Shown: piece by piece, positions 41,258 to 50,584 of the stretch
How the letters are laid out: each line of letters opens with the position of its first letter
How positions within the stretch are numbered: position 1 is the first letter of the stretch
Source of the DNA: an uncultured Clostridia bacterium
Lineage (GTDB): Bacteria > Bacillota > Clostridia > Oscillospirales > CAG-272
Length of the DNA: 64,000 nt
Reading direction: 5' to 3'
Assembly: GCA_946407735.1 (NCBI GenBank)
Contig: CAMJPL010000004.1
Span: 70,782-134,781, forward strand
The notes under the pieces: model-generated
The model's input: the letters and a program-made list of their open reading frames with translations, nothing else
Database searches by the model: none
Told to the model about the DNA's origin: nothing
Program-made: the position numbers and the translations under genes

Positions 41258-44221
41258 TCAGACGGCTATCGTCACCGCCATGACTCCGGCGACGATGTCC
41301 GGCGAGACGGCTTCAAGCGTTATCTCGTCGAGCGTCTTTGCGCCGTCGAGCGGCCAGCGGATCACCAGCGCTCTCAGGCTGTCGCTCAGGTTCAGCACAT
41401 CCGGCGTGAAATCCGAAAGAAGATCCTCGTCGTAGCGGTTGAATACGTCGCGGCGCTCCTCATATCCGTGCGTCGGCGCTCTGTCGGGATAGGGCGTGAG
41501 CTGGATATAATTCTTCGGATTCACGAGCGGCAGTATCTCCGACATGCCGTCGGCGTACCGGAAGGTCAGCCTCGCGTTCTCTATGCCGCACAGATTCGGG
41601 TTAGTCGAGCCGGCGACGGCGACGAAAGCCATCCTGCCGCGGCGGTCCACTTTTATGCCGGTCTTTGACGGATAGTTGTCCCAGAGACTGGCAAAGACAA
41701 CATTTCTTTTGCCTTCCATGATCTCTATCGGCGCTCCGCAGCCGGATATATGCTCCCCGAACCTGTCTATTTTCAGCTCGTGAGGCTTTATGCCCCAGAA
41801 CGGGAAGGTCCACAGGGCGTAACCGTCGTAGCCTATCTCGGCGTGACAGCCCTTTTCGGGTCTCGGCGTCATGTATCTCTGGCGGAATATCTCCCGCACG
41901 TCGGCGTTCATAGAAGACGATATATCGATCTTCTCGAATACCGCGTCCGGCGGCAGAGGCGTTCTCTGCTTTTCGACGAGCTCCGCTTCCTCCGGATTCG
42001 GACCGAGATCGAGCAGGATCTTCCTGTACCAGCCTCCGGGAGTCATCCTGAACATCATATGATGGCCGTACGGTGTCGACGCCGAATCCTGCGGGTCGAT
42101 GATCCCGCTCATATCGTCCGGCAGAGCGTGAAGGATCTCCGGCGCGTCAAAATCGCGGAAGCCCTCGGTTTCGAGCCTGAGTTCGGCGGAATCGGTGTAT
42201 CCCATGTCGGCCTCGACGATCATGCCGCCGACGGACGGAATCAGCCTGTAAGTCTTCGCTCCCTCGGCCTTTATCAGTCTGTCGGCGTAAAGCCTCATCC
42301 TGATCGTGACCTCGGCCGGACGTGTGAGCCTGACGCTCAGGCCGTTCCTTGCATACGAAAGCTCGAAATCGCCGGTCTTCACCGACGCCTTGTCCCACGA
42401 CGCCGGGACGGACGGCTCGAACACGACCTTCCCGTGAGGATAATCGGGACGGTAGCCGAATACCCCCTCAACGACGGCTCTCGCCGTCTGCATCGCGGCC
42501 TCGATCGTCGGATTTGTGAGATCCCCGGGTATCGTCCCGTCGAGAGCACGTCTTGCGAGCCCCGACACCACCCTGACCGATTCGTCGGGCTGTCCGGCTC
42601 TGAAGCCGGCGATCGCGAGCTGCATGTTCTCGCCGGGCGAGCATTCCCTCACCGACCAGATCCCCGGCGTCCAGTTCGATATCCAGTAAAGCCCGTTCTC
42701 ATCGCGCTTCAGCGCCCATCTCGGGTAATCTATCGTCTGGACGGCGTCAAGACCTTCGATCACGCCGCATTCTATCGGCATGAAAGCCGAGTATATCCAT
42801 GCGTCGGGATGAAGTCTTTTGTACCCGTATCTCTCGGCGAAAGCGCCGGGATATCCCCTTTCCTTTATCCAGAGCCTGTCAAAGAAGGCCTTTTTTATCT
42901 TTTCGGCCTTTCTTATGCATTCCTCACGCTCGTCTCCCTCCGTCAGTTCGGCCAGAGCCCTGTACGCCGCGTAGACATAACAGGTCTCCTCGACCGCGCC
43001 GCCGGGAGTATAGACGCTGTCGGTCGGCCATGTGTTGATCACGCTCTCGTACAGCCCGGTGCCGTCGGCGTCAAAGCACTCGTCCTCGCGCCTGAGATGC
43101 AGCCGCAGAGCGTCGCGGAGTATGGCTCCGAGTTCCTCGTCGCCCGAATACCTCCACGCCGCGATCATCTGATGGAAGAACTGCGTCTGCATGTTGTAGA
43201 ACGCCTGATCCTCGGCGATATATCCCTGCCCGTAAAAGCGGGAATCGGAATCCGGCAGAGTCCCGGACTCCGTCCGGCCGAAGCCGCGCTTTATGTCGTC
43301 CTTTATCTGGGCGGCGTAATAGGCTTTAAGAGTTTCCTTCGATCTGTCGTGCTTTCCGATGATGTAATGCCCGTGCGCCATCCAGCCGACAAACGGCTGG
43401 TTCCAGCTCATATTGCCGTGCATCGACTTCGGCGGATGCCATGCGCCGTCTATCTCGGCGGCCGCTGCCTGACACGCGGAGTTGATGCATTCGTCCGGCG
43501 TGTCGACGAGAAGGGTTTCGGATATCCTTCTTCCCCGCGCCGTCCCGGCTTCGAACAGAGCGGCAGGATCGACAGCCTCCGGTGTGCGCATGGCGCAGAG
43601 ATACCTTCTGAAGCTGCCTTTGATAACTCCGTCCGATTCCTCACAGTCGCCGTCGGGCATGACATATACCCTTCCGCTGCCGCCGGGCACTTTCACGATC
43701 TCAGGATTTTCGATATAGCATATCCCGTTCTCTCTGCCCGAGACGTTGTTTTCCGTCCATGCCTGATCGAACTCTGTCGTCAGAAGCGAGATGTCCGCCG
43801 CGGCAACGCTGAGATTCCAGACCTGAGAGGCGCTGCGCACACCGTCCGGCTTCTTCGCGGCGAAACCGGCATAGCTGAACTCTATCTCCGTCTCCGGCTC
43901 AGCCTTCACGACGAAGCCGATCCCGTCTCCCGGCGTCGTCACGGTAAGGGTAAACGCTCTGCAGCCGATCTCTATATCCCATTTCACGACGTTCGGAGTA
44001 TATGTCATCCGAACTCCCTCGATCTCGTCGAGCGGTCTGCCGCAGGCGAACATCCTCAGCGTTCCGAGCAGGCAGCGGCAGCTGCCGAGACGGATGTGCG
44101 GCCTGTCCCCGGCCATTATAAAGGCGCTTGTGTTCCCCTCGTAGATATAGCGGTTCGAATAGTATCTCTCACCGCCGCCGCTGTATACGATGCCGCCGTC
44201 CTTCGGCTCATATCTTGTCAT
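41258..44221 (-). CDS. DUF4450-like six-hairpin glycosidase (predicted)
   Basis: Large cytoplasmic carbohydrate-active protein of 987 residues without signal peptide. N-terminal beta-sandwich begins YYSNRYIYEGNTSAFIMAGDRPHIRLG, close to how DUF4450 proteins start. The centre is rich in paired helices with acidic residues (NMSWNQPFVGWMAHGHYIIG, GQGYIAEDQAFYNMQTQFFHQM, YSAFMPIECGVIEGL, NWTPGIWSVRECSPGENMQLA), an alpha/alpha six-barrel pattern as in rhamnosidase or GH95-like clans. A beta-rich C-terminal half follows. Exact family and linkage are uncertain. Second gene after a phosphohexomutase, 37 nt apart. Confidence 0.65.
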   Translation of the reverse strand: MTRYEPKDGGIVYSGGGERYYSNRYIYEGNTSAFIMAGDRPHIRLGSCRCLLGTLRMFACGRPLDEIEGVRMTYTPNVVKWDIEIGCRAFTLTVTTPGDGIGFVVKAEPETEIEFSYAGFAAKKPDGVRSASQVWNLSVAAADISLLTTEFDQAWTENNVSGRENGICYIENPEIVKVPGGSGRVYVMPDGDCEESDGVIKGSFRRYLCAMRTPEAVDPAALFEAGTARGRRISETLLVDTPDECINSACQAAAAEIDGAWHPPKSMHGNMSWNQPFVGWMAHGHYIIGKHDRSKETLKAYYAAQIKDDIKRGFGRTESGTLPDSDSRFYGQGYIAEDQAFYNMQTQFFHQMIAAWRYSGDEELGAILRDALRLHLRREDECFDADGTGLYESVINTWPTDSVYTPGGAVEETCYVYAAYRALAELTEGDEREECIRKAEKIKKAFFDRLWIKERGYPGAFAERYGYKRLHPDAWIYSAFMPIECGVIEGLDAVQTIDYPRWALKRDENGLYWISNWTPGIWSVRECSPGENMQLAIAGFRAGQPDESVRVVSGLARRALDGTIPGDLTNPTIEAAMQTARAVVEGVFGYRPDYPHGKVVFEPSVPASWDKASVKTGDFELSYARNGLSVRLTRPAEVTIRMRLYADRLIKAEGAKTYRLIPSVGGMIVEADMGYTDSAELRLETEGFRDFDAPEILHALPDDMSGIIDPQDSASTPYGHHMMFRMTPGGWYRKILLDLGPNPEEAELVEKQRTPLPPDAVFEKIDISSSMNADVREIFRQRYMTPRPEKGCHAEIGYDGYALWTFPFWGIKPHELKIDRFGEHISGCGAPIEIMEGKRNVVFASLWDNYPSKTGIKVDRRGRMAFVAVAGSTNPNLCGIENARLTFRYADGMSEILPLVNPKNYIQLTPYPDRAPTHGYEERRDVFNRYDEDLLSDFTPDVLNLSDSLRALVIRWPLDGAKTLDEITLEAVSPDIVAGVMAVTIAV

Positions 44222-44258
44222 AATCGCTTCCGATCCCCGCCTTTTGAGCGGACCTGTG

Positions 44259-45926
44259 TCATCTGCCTGTTATCCGGCTGATTTCGCCTGAGATGATCTT
44301 CTCCGTCTTACGCGCCTCATCCTCATCCTTCGCCGTGACGCTGATATACGCCTTCAGCTTCGGCTCGGTGCCGGACGGACGTATCACGACGCTGCCGGAG
44401 TCGGTATAGAATTTGAGCACGTCCGATTTCGGCAGACCGTTTATGCCGACGCTGTAATCCTCGGTCCTTGTCACCCTTCTTCCGGCGAAGGCTTCGACGC
44501 CGCGGCGGAAGGTCTTCATTATCTCCGCCATCCTGTCCATACCCGCCGAGCCGTCGAACTCATAGCTGTGGAGGGTATTGAGGCAGTAACCGTACTCGCC
44601 GTAAAGCTGATCCAGCTTCTCGATGAGGCTTATCCCCCTCGTCTTGTAGAAGGCGAACATCTCGCAGATCATGAACGCCGCGTTCACGGCGTCCTTATCC
44701 CGGACATAGCTCCCGGTGAGATAGCCGTAGGACTCCTCAAAACCGCATATATAGTCCCGCTTGTCCTCAAGACGACCAATGACCTCGCCGATGAATTTGA
44801 ATCCGGTCAGCACGTTCACCGTCCTGACGCCGTATCTGTCGGCTATCTTCTCGGCCAGATCCATGGTCACGATAGTCTTGACAAATATCGGGTCCTTCGG
44901 CATCATGCCGTGCTTTATCCTCTGCGAGCAGATGAAATCGAGCAGGAGCAGCCCGACCTCGTTGCCGGTGAGCAGGCGGTATCCTTCGCCGCCGCGGACA
45001 GCGATGCCGCATCTGTCGCAGTCGGGATCGGTCGCGATGAGAAGATCGGCTCCCGTCTTCTCACAGTATCTGAGGCCGAGCTCCATGGCTTCCCTGATCT
45101 CGGGGTTCGGGAACGGGCAGGTCGGGAATCTGCCGTCGGGGTCCTTCTGCTCCTCGACAACGGTAATATGAGTGAATCCGGCTTCGTTCAGCGCCCTCGT
45201 CACAGGCTTAAGCCCGGTGCCGTTGAGCGGAGTGTAGACTATGTCGAGCTCGCGGTCGGCAAAGTCGCCGAACAGGACGCTCTGCGCCTTGACTTCGTTT
45301 ATAAACGACGTCAGCACCTCGTCCGGGACGTAACCGATAGTCCCCGCCTCTGACGCGGCGTCGAAATCCGCCCTTCTGACATCGGCGAAGATATCCAGCT
45401 TCTCTATCTCCGAGAGTATCGACTTCGCGGCTTCCGTCGTTATCTGGCATCCGTCAGGACCGTAGACCTTATATCCGTTGTATTTCATCGGGTTGTGGCT
45501 TGCCGTGATCATCACTCCGGCTGACGCCGACAGCGCTCTCACGCCGTATGACACCGTCGGCACCGGCAGCGGCTCGCGCCACAGCCTGACGTTGATGCCG
45601 TTCGCCGCGAAAACCGATGCGGCGACACGGGAGAAGACGTCCGACTTTATCCGGGTATCGTACCCTATCACGACAAGAGGTCTTGTGCCGGCATTTTTAT
45701 TCAGGTAGTCGGCAAGGCCCTGACTCGCCTTGGCTACGACATATATGTTCATGCGGTTAGTCCCGGCGCCGATGACTCCTCTCAGGCCGCCTGTGCCGAA
45801 CTCAAGATCCCGGTAAAACGCGTCCTCGGCTGCTGCGGGATCCATATCCCGCAGCTCCTCCGACAGCTCCGGCTCGCTTACGTTCGCGAGCCAGCGCTCG
45901 TATTCCTGCTTATAATCTGAAATCAT
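44259..45926 (-). CDS. Phosphoglucomutase / phosphomannomutase
   Basis: Alpha-D-phosphohexomutase of 555 residues. Phosphoserine loop TASHNPMKYNGYKVYG (active Ser near 144), metal loop ATDPDCDRCG, sugar-binding GFEESYGYL and the phosphate-binding VIRPSGTEPKLKAYI. The family form with an N-terminal LRDMDPAAAEDAFYRDLEFGTGGLRG is PgcA/PgmB-type found in Bacillota. It sits between a GH130 phosphorylase and a glycosidase, so mannose- or glucose-1-phosphate from phosphorolysis is a natural substrate. Confidence 0.93.
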   Translation of the reverse strand: MISDYKQEYERWLANVSEPELSEELRDMDPAAAEDAFYRDLEFGTGGLRGVIGAGTNRMNIYVVAKASQGLADYLNKNAGTRPLVVIGYDTRIKSDVFSRVAASVFAANGINVRLWREPLPVPTVSYGVRALSASAGVMITASHNPMKYNGYKVYGPDGCQITTEAAKSILSEIEKLDIFADVRRADFDAASEAGTIGYVPDEVLTSFINEVKAQSVLFGDFADRELDIVYTPLNGTGLKPVTRALNEAGFTHITVVEEQKDPDGRFPTCPFPNPEIREAMELGLRYCEKTGADLLIATDPDCDRCGIAVRGGEGYRLLTGNEVGLLLLDFICSQRIKHGMMPKDPIFVKTIVTMDLAEKIADRYGVRTVNVLTGFKFIGEVIGRLEDKRDYICGFEESYGYLTGSYVRDKDAVNAAFMICEMFAFYKTRGISLIEKLDQLYGEYGYCLNTLHSYEFDGSAGMDRMAEIMKTFRRGVEAFAGRRVTRTEDYSVGINGLPKSDVLKFYTDSGSVVIRPSGTEPKLKAYISVTAKDEDEARKTEKIISGEISRITGR

Positions 45927-45961
45927 TGTACCTTATTTCGCGAAATCGTCTTAAAATACGT

Positions 45962-46003
45962 AAAAACAGGGGACAGGAACCTTTCTTCGCGGTTCCAGTC
46001 CCC
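45962..46003 (-). terminator. Terminator between the GH130 and phosphohexomutase genes
   Basis: Minus strand stem GGGGAC-GGAACC type (45998-46003 and 45991-45996 with 45969-45974 and 45976-45981, one internal mismatch) followed by TGTTTTT (45966-45962). Confidence 0.87.
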
Positions 46004-46017
46004 CGCTGCCGAATGTT

Positions 46018-47013
46018 TTATTTGATCATATCATGCTCTTTGGTGTAGGCGACAAGCTCGTCGACGGTGGTGAAGGCAAGACCAGTCACCGTGTCGGCGC
46101 AGCCGTAGTATATCGCGATGCGGCCGGTATCGGCGTCGGCGAGAGCAGCGCACGGGAACGTCACGTTCGGGACGTCTCCGACGCACTCATACAGCTCCCA
46201 CGGAGCGAGGATATAATCCGACGTGCGGTGCAGGACCTTCCACGGCTCGTCCTTGTCGAGGATGGCGGCGCCCATGCGGTAGACGAAGCCGTTGCAGGTG
46301 GTGATGACGCCGTGATAGATCAGCAGCCATCCCTCGTCGGTCTCTATCGGAGCCGGACCGGGGCCGACCTTCGTCGACTGCCAAGCCGAATTGTTGCCCT
46401 TGTTGGTGCCGAATACGAAGCGGTGGCGTCCCCAGAACTCAAGATCCTTCGACTGGCTGAGATATATGTCGCCGAAAGGCGTGTGGCCGGTGTCGGACGG
46501 GCGGGAGAGCATCATATACATGCCGCCGATCTTCCTCGGGAAGAGGACGCCGTTGCGGTTGTACGGAAGGAAGGCGTTCTCGAGCTGATGGAAGGTCTTG
46601 AAGTCATCGGTCCATGCCACGCCAATGGTCGGACCGTGGTAGCCGTTGCACCATGTGACGTAGTATTTGCCCTCAAGCGGGATGATGCGGGCGTCATAGC
46701 GGTATTCGTACGGCGCTATCTCGGGATCGGCGCCGACCAGATTGAGCGATTCGTCCTCGATAGTCCAGTTAAGTCCGTCGTCGGAATGTCCGGCGAAAAG
46801 ATCCATCGAGATCGAGCGGCTGTCGCAGCGGAAAACCCCGGCGAAGCCGTCTTTATACGGTACCACCGCCGAATTGAACACGCTGTTTGAGCGCTTGTTG
46901 CCGTGACGGCCGATGATCGGGTTCTTCGAATAGCGCCAGACCGGTTCGGTGCAGCCCTGCGGCTTGTCCTCCCACGGCAGATTCGGGATCGGAGCTCCGA
47001 TTATTTTTGCCAT
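46018..47013 (-). CDS. GH130 beta-mannooligosaccharide phosphorylase
   Basis: Phosphorolyses beta-1,4-mannosides, releasing mannose 1-phosphate. 331 residues, a five-bladed propeller of the GH130 family. Seen: EPVWRYSKNPIIGRHG, SVFNSAVVPYKDGFAGVFRCD, EYRYDARIIPLEGKYYVTWCNG (catalytic Asp region), NGVLFPRKIGGMYMMLSRPSD, KVGPGPAPIETDEGWLLIYHGV and FPCAALADADTGRIAIYYGCADT. Closest in feel to the GH130_2 oligosaccharide phosphorylases. GGAGG precedes the ATG. Cytoplasmic, so an importer elsewhere must deliver the oligosaccharide. Confidence 0.92.
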   Translation of the reverse strand: MAKIIGAPIPNLPWEDKPQGCTEPVWRYSKNPIIGRHGNKRSNSVFNSAVVPYKDGFAGVFRCDSRSISMDLFAGHSDDGLNWTIEDESLNLVGADPEIAPYEYRYDARIIPLEGKYYVTWCNGYHGPTIGVAWTDDFKTFHQLENAFLPYNRNGVLFPRKIGGMYMMLSRPSDTGHTPFGDIYLSQSKDLEFWGRHRFVFGTNKGNNSAWQSTKVGPGPAPIETDEGWLLIYHGVITTCNGFVYRMGAAILDKDEPWKVLHRTSDYILAPWELYECVGDVPNVTFPCAALADADTGRIAIYYGCADTVTGLAFTTVDELVAYTKEHDMIK

Positions 47014-47074
47014 TTCAGTTTCCTCCGGGATTTCTGTTGTTTTTTATTATATGCTTATATCGTTTTTTTCATGA

Positions 47075-47812
47075 TCATTCGTCGATCATGCTGTGCAGGC
47101 CGGACGACGAGGTCTCGAGCCCCTTCAGAGCCAGATGGCTCACGTCTCCGAGACCGATCAGACGCATATGGCACTGATCGGGATACCATGGGTAGACCTC
47201 CGTGTAGAAGGTCGTAACCGAGCTCGTCGGCAGGAACATCGTCTGCCAGACGAACGGCAGCGCCGCGCCGGTTATCCGCGAGATGAGGGCGTTGCCGAGC
47301 CCGAGATGGCAGAACAGCGCGACGACGGCCTTTCTGTCGGCGTCGGGCGAGATATCGTATATCTGACCGTTCCTTACATAGCCCCATTTCCTCGTCAGCT
47401 CGTCCCATCCCCTGTCTATCCTTTCAACGACCTTCTGCACGGTGCCGTCGGCGTACAGCGGATGCGAGCTCCACTTGTCGGGATCGTAGAATTCCTTCTG
47501 CTTTGTCCAGTACTGCGGGAGCATATTCCAGGGGCATCCCCTTTTCGGTGCGTTTATGCCGTTCTCGGCGTAGGGAGGATCGATGGCGGCCGGAAACTCC
47601 ATCAGCCAGTCGAGCGTCTCTATCTCAAGGCCGTGGGCCTTCGCGGTCGGCTCGGCTGTGCGCTGGGCGCGTCCGAGAGGCGAGGCGTATATATGATCTA
47701 TCCGGCACTTCCCGAGCCACTCTCCGAGAGCCTCGGCCTCCTTGAAGCCCCTCTCGGTGAGCGAGTCGTGCTCGTAATCGGGATCGCCGTGCCTGATTAT
47801 GAGGAATCTCAT
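47075..47812 (-). CDS. Histidine phosphatase family protein
   Basis: 245 residues of the phosphoglycerate-mutase-like superfamily. LIIRHGDPDYE supplies the catalytic RHG at residues 7-9, YASPLGRAQRTAEPTA the second Arg, and VVALFCHLGLGNAL the second His. Substrate unknown. The start lies 2 nt after the ahcY stop, so it is translationally linked to it. Confidence 0.88.
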   Translation of the reverse strand: MRFLIIRHGDPDYEHDSLTERGFKEAEALGEWLGKCRIDHIYASPLGRAQRTAEPTAKAHGLEIETLDWLMEFPAAIDPPYAENGINAPKRGCPWNMLPQYWTKQKEFYDPDKWSSHPLYADGTVQKVVERIDRGWDELTRKWGYVRNGQIYDISPDADRKAVVALFCHLGLGNALISRITGAALPFVWQTMFLPTSSVTTFYTEVYPWYPDQCHMRLIGLGDVSHLALKGLETSSSGLHSMIDE

Positions 47813-47814
47813 TT

Positions 47815-49056
47815 TCAGTCCACCTTCTCAAGATATTCCCGCTGCTCGTCGGTCAGGCTGTCGACGGCGTATCCGAGCGACGATACCTTGAACTCGGCCA
47901 CCGCGAGATCTATCTCGCGCGGGACGGGATAAACCTTGTTCTCGAGCTTTCCTTTGTTTTTGAGCAGCCATTCGAGCGAGCGCGCCTGAAGCGCGAACGA
48001 CATGTCCATTATCTCGGCGGGATGTCCGTTTCCGGCGGCGAGATTGACGAGCCGCCCGTCGGCGAGAAGGTTGATCGTCCTGCCGTCGCGCATATGATAT
48101 CCGCGGATGTTCGCCCTGCGCTCCCATATCCTGTCGGCTCGGGATTCGAGATCCGACTTGTTTATCTCGACGTCGAAATGACCGGAATTGGCGAGCACGG
48201 CTCCGTCCTTCATCACGTCGAAATGACGACCGACGATGACGTCCCTGCATCCTGTGAGGGTCACGAATATATCGCCGACAGCGGCCGCCTCGTCCATTTT
48301 CATGACGCGGAAGCCGTCCATGGCTGCCTCGATAGCCTTTACTGGGTCGATCTCGGTGACGATAACGAGCGCTCCCATGCCCTTCATACGCATGGCGAGG
48401 CCTCTGCCGCACCATCCGTAGCCGGCGACGACGACGGTCTTACCGGCGATGATCAGGTTCGTGGTGTTCATTATGCCGTCTATCGTCGACTGTCCGGTGC
48501 CGTAACGGTTGTCGAACAGGTGCTTGCAGTCGGCGTCGTTGACGTCGACCATCGGGAAATCGAGAAGCCCGGCTCTCTGGCGCGCGAACAGGCGGTGGAC
48601 GCCAGTCGTCGTCTCCTCGGCGCCGCCTATGATGTTCCCGGCGTATGTACGGCATTCGCCGTGGAGAAGATGGACGAGATCGCCGCCGTCGTCGATGATG
48701 ACGTCCGGCGAGCAGGAAAGCGTCTCCTTCAGATCGCGGGTGTATTCCTCGTCGCTGACGCCGCGTCTGGCATTCACCTCGAGGCCTTCGGCGGCGAGCG
48801 CCGCCGCCACGTCGTCCTGAGTCGAGAGCGGATTGCAGCCGGTGATGTGCACCTCGGCCCCGCCGTCTCTAAGCGTCTCGGCGAGATAGGCGGTCTTCGC
48901 CTCAAGGTGAATCGACATCGCGACTTTGACGCCGGAAAACGGCTTCGACGCCGAAAATTCCCTGTTTATCATGCCGAGCACCGGCATGTATGACCTCACC
49001 CAGTCGATCTTGTTTCTCCCGGACGGAGCGAGGTTTATATCGAGTATGCTGCTCAT
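47815..49056 (-). CDS. ahcY: S-adenosylhomocysteine hydrolase
   Basis: NAD-dependent hydrolysis of S-adenosylhomocysteine to adenosine and homocysteine. 413 residues, lacking the roughly 40-residue insertion of the eukaryotic/proteobacterial type, like the archaeal and thermophile form. Motifs: AMSIHLEAKTAYLAETL, GCNPLSTQDDVAAAL, DDGGDLV, EETTTGVHRL, NDADCKHLFDNRYGTGQSTIDGI, VVVAGYGWCGRGLAMRM and NSGHFDVEI. AGGAA precedes the ATG. No SAH riboswitch could be drawn in the leader. Its placement among carbohydrate genes is unexplained. Confidence 0.94.
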   Translation of the reverse strand: MSSILDINLAPSGRNKIDWVRSYMPVLGMINREFSASKPFSGVKVAMSIHLEAKTAYLAETLRDGGAEVHITGCNPLSTQDDVAAALAAEGLEVNARRGVSDEEYTRDLKETLSCSPDVIIDDGGDLVHLLHGECRTYAGNIIGGAEETTTGVHRLFARQRAGLLDFPMVDVNDADCKHLFDNRYGTGQSTIDGIMNTTNLIIAGKTVVVAGYGWCGRGLAMRMKGMGALVIVTEIDPVKAIEAAMDGFRVMKMDEAAAVGDIFVTLTGCRDVIVGRHFDVMKDGAVLANSGHFDVEINKSDLESRADRIWERRANIRGYHMRDGRTINLLADGRLVNLAAGNGHPAEIMDMSFALQARSLEWLLKNKGKLENKVYPVPREIDLAVAEFKVSSLGYAVDSLTDEQREYLEKVD

Positions 49057-49120
49057 ATCTGTATTCCTGACAATGCGTGTCTTTCCGCCGCGGTACGGCG
49101 GGGCGCGGATCTTTTTCGGA

Positions 49121-49756
49121 TCAGCCTATCACAAGCTCGCCGAAATACTCGGGACGGTGGAAATCCGCCTCGGGCGTGCCGATCGGATTCCATGATCCGT
49201 AGTGCGGGATCTCGCACTCGTCGCCGCACTTATAGAAGTTCCCGTAGAAATGTGTGCCGGCATCGAGCGAAGCGATATCGCCGAAGATCTTTTTCAGCTG
49301 CTCTATGGTATATTCGACGTCGACGCGCCATCTGTCCTCCATTACCGTGGCCTTTACCTGCGGCGGGGTGATGAGTTCGTCTATCCTCGTGCGGTCGTAT
49401 CTGTCGGGGCCGACGGCGATGAGCGCGGCTCCGTTCGAGTTCATCTCGGTGTTCATATATCTGCCGCCCTTCTCGAAGCCGATAAAGGCCTCAAGGCAGC
49501 TGTCCTTGTAGACGTCGTCGAAGAAATCGTGATAAACGGCCTTCGGGTTTTTCTCGTGGCAGCAGATGCGGATATGCAGGATCTCTCCTTTTCCGTCTTT
49601 TCCGAGGACGTAGGCCTTAGCCTTTGCCTTCGGGGTGTAATCCTTCGACCAGTTCCAGCAGCTGATATCCGCCGCCGGAAGATCGTGGCATTTTATCTCC
49701 CCCGCCGCGTCCCTGTCGATGAAGGGGATATGATAGACATTAACGATGTTTTCCAT
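49121..49756 (-). CDS. CBM9-like (DOMON-like) family protein
   Basis: 211-residue protein without signal peptide. The pattern IRICCHEKNPKAVYHDFFDDVYKDSCLEAFIGF, NTEMNSNGAALIAVGPDR and WRVDVEYTIEQLKKIFG is that of the carbohydrate-binding family 9-like proteins found in many gut anaerobes. Closing FYGNFYKCGDECEIPHYGSWNPIGTPEADFH contains the usual aromatic-rich end. Binding target unknown; cytoplasmic location is odd for a carbohydrate-binding fold. Confidence 0.8.
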   Translation of the reverse strand: MENIVNVYHIPFIDRDAAGEIKCHDLPAADISCWNWSKDYTPKAKAKAYVLGKDGKGEILHIRICCHEKNPKAVYHDFFDDVYKDSCLEAFIGFEKGGRYMNTEMNSNGAALIAVGPDRYDRTRIDELITPPQVKATVMEDRWRVDVEYTIEQLKKIFGDIASLDAGTHFYGNFYKCGDECEIPHYGSWNPIGTPEADFHRPEYFGELVIG

Positions 49757-49792
49757 ATTCCTTGCCTCTCAAAAAAGGTTGTTGTTCATGAT

Positions 49793-50584
49793 TCAGCTTA
49801 TATCCGACGCGACCGCCGAATATATGATCTCCCCGTTCTCGGCAGCCGTCTGCGCCATCAGTATCAGGCCGTGATCGAGGGAGACGAGCATGGTTTCGGT
49901 CATCCTCGGCGATACCGTCTTATATGTGACATGGAAGGCATTCAGGCTCTGCGTCCTGACGAGGGTGATCTCAAGGTCGTATATATCGTCGGCTCCGATG
50001 AAGCTGTCGAGAGAAGGTATGCCGATCTCGCTCTCCATTGTAAATCCTTCGGCTCCGGTGAAGGTGCGTCTTGTCACCCTGCCGCCGGAGTGGTCCTCCT
50101 CGATGACCGAAAGATTGTCAGCCGAGCTTTTCACCCGCCTGACGAGGCGCTTCTCGCGGTAGGTCTCGACCTCAAAGCCGTCGGCCGTGCGTCTGACGCA
50201 GTGCTCCTCGGTGGACTTCGACAGAGGCGACGAGACGGTCACCTCGAAGGTGAGCTCATACTCCTTGACATAAGGCGCCTCCTCCAGCATCGAGAGGTAA
50301 TCCTCCGGCCGGATATCGTATGTCACGGCGGCGTCCTCAGGCCAGCTCCCGACCCTGAGAAAGTCGAAAAGCTGGTCCTCCGTCTTTTCAGGCGGCGCCT
50401 GTCCCGTCTCAGCGTCCGTCGAAAACGGCAGGCGGACGACTCCGAGACGGACCATCCCGTAGAAAAACGCTCCGAGAATGAGTATCGCCGCCAGCACGGC
50501 GAGCAGTACCGAAAGGCGGTACGAAGTCTCGTTCATCCCGCCCGGCAGCCTGCGGCCGCCGTCACCGTCACTGCCGCTGTTCAT
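49793..50584 (-). CDS. Single-pass membrane protein of unknown function
   Basis: 263 residues: a short polar N-terminus, one membrane helix (about 22-46, YRLSVLLAVLAAILILGAFFYGM) and an extracytoplasmic domain of about 200 residues rich in Thr/Val/Glu, compatible with a beta-sheet or LolA-like fold (YKTVSPRMTETMLVSLDHGLILM). No family recognised. It overlaps the end of the TagO/WecA gene by 17 nt, so a cell-envelope role is plausible. Confidence 0.75.
   Translation of the reverse strand: MNSGSDGDGGRRLPGGMNETSYRLSVLLAVLAAILILGAFFYGMVRLGVVRLPFSTDAETGQAPPEKTEDQLFDFLRVGSWPEDAAVTYDIRPEDYLSMLEEAPYVKEYELTFEVTVSSPLSKSTEEHCVRRTADGFEVETYREKRLVRRVKSSADNLSVIEEDHSGGRVTRRTFTGAEGFTMESEIGIPSLDSFIGADDIYDLEITLVRTQSLNAFHVTYKTVSPRMTETMLVSLDHGLILMAQTAAENGEIIYSAVASDIS

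Noticed and set aside
41750-44281. 843-codon open frame on the plus strand opposite the DUF4450-like gene
   Set aside because: GC-rich codons of the real gene keep the complementary frame open. The antisense product is Arg/Pro/His-rich with no recognisable domain, while the minus-strand protein shows family motifs and a ribosome binding site.
49057-49120. SAH riboswitch upstream of ahcY
   Set aside because: The short leader has one CCGCCG/CGGCGG hairpin but lacks the conserved core of the SAH class.
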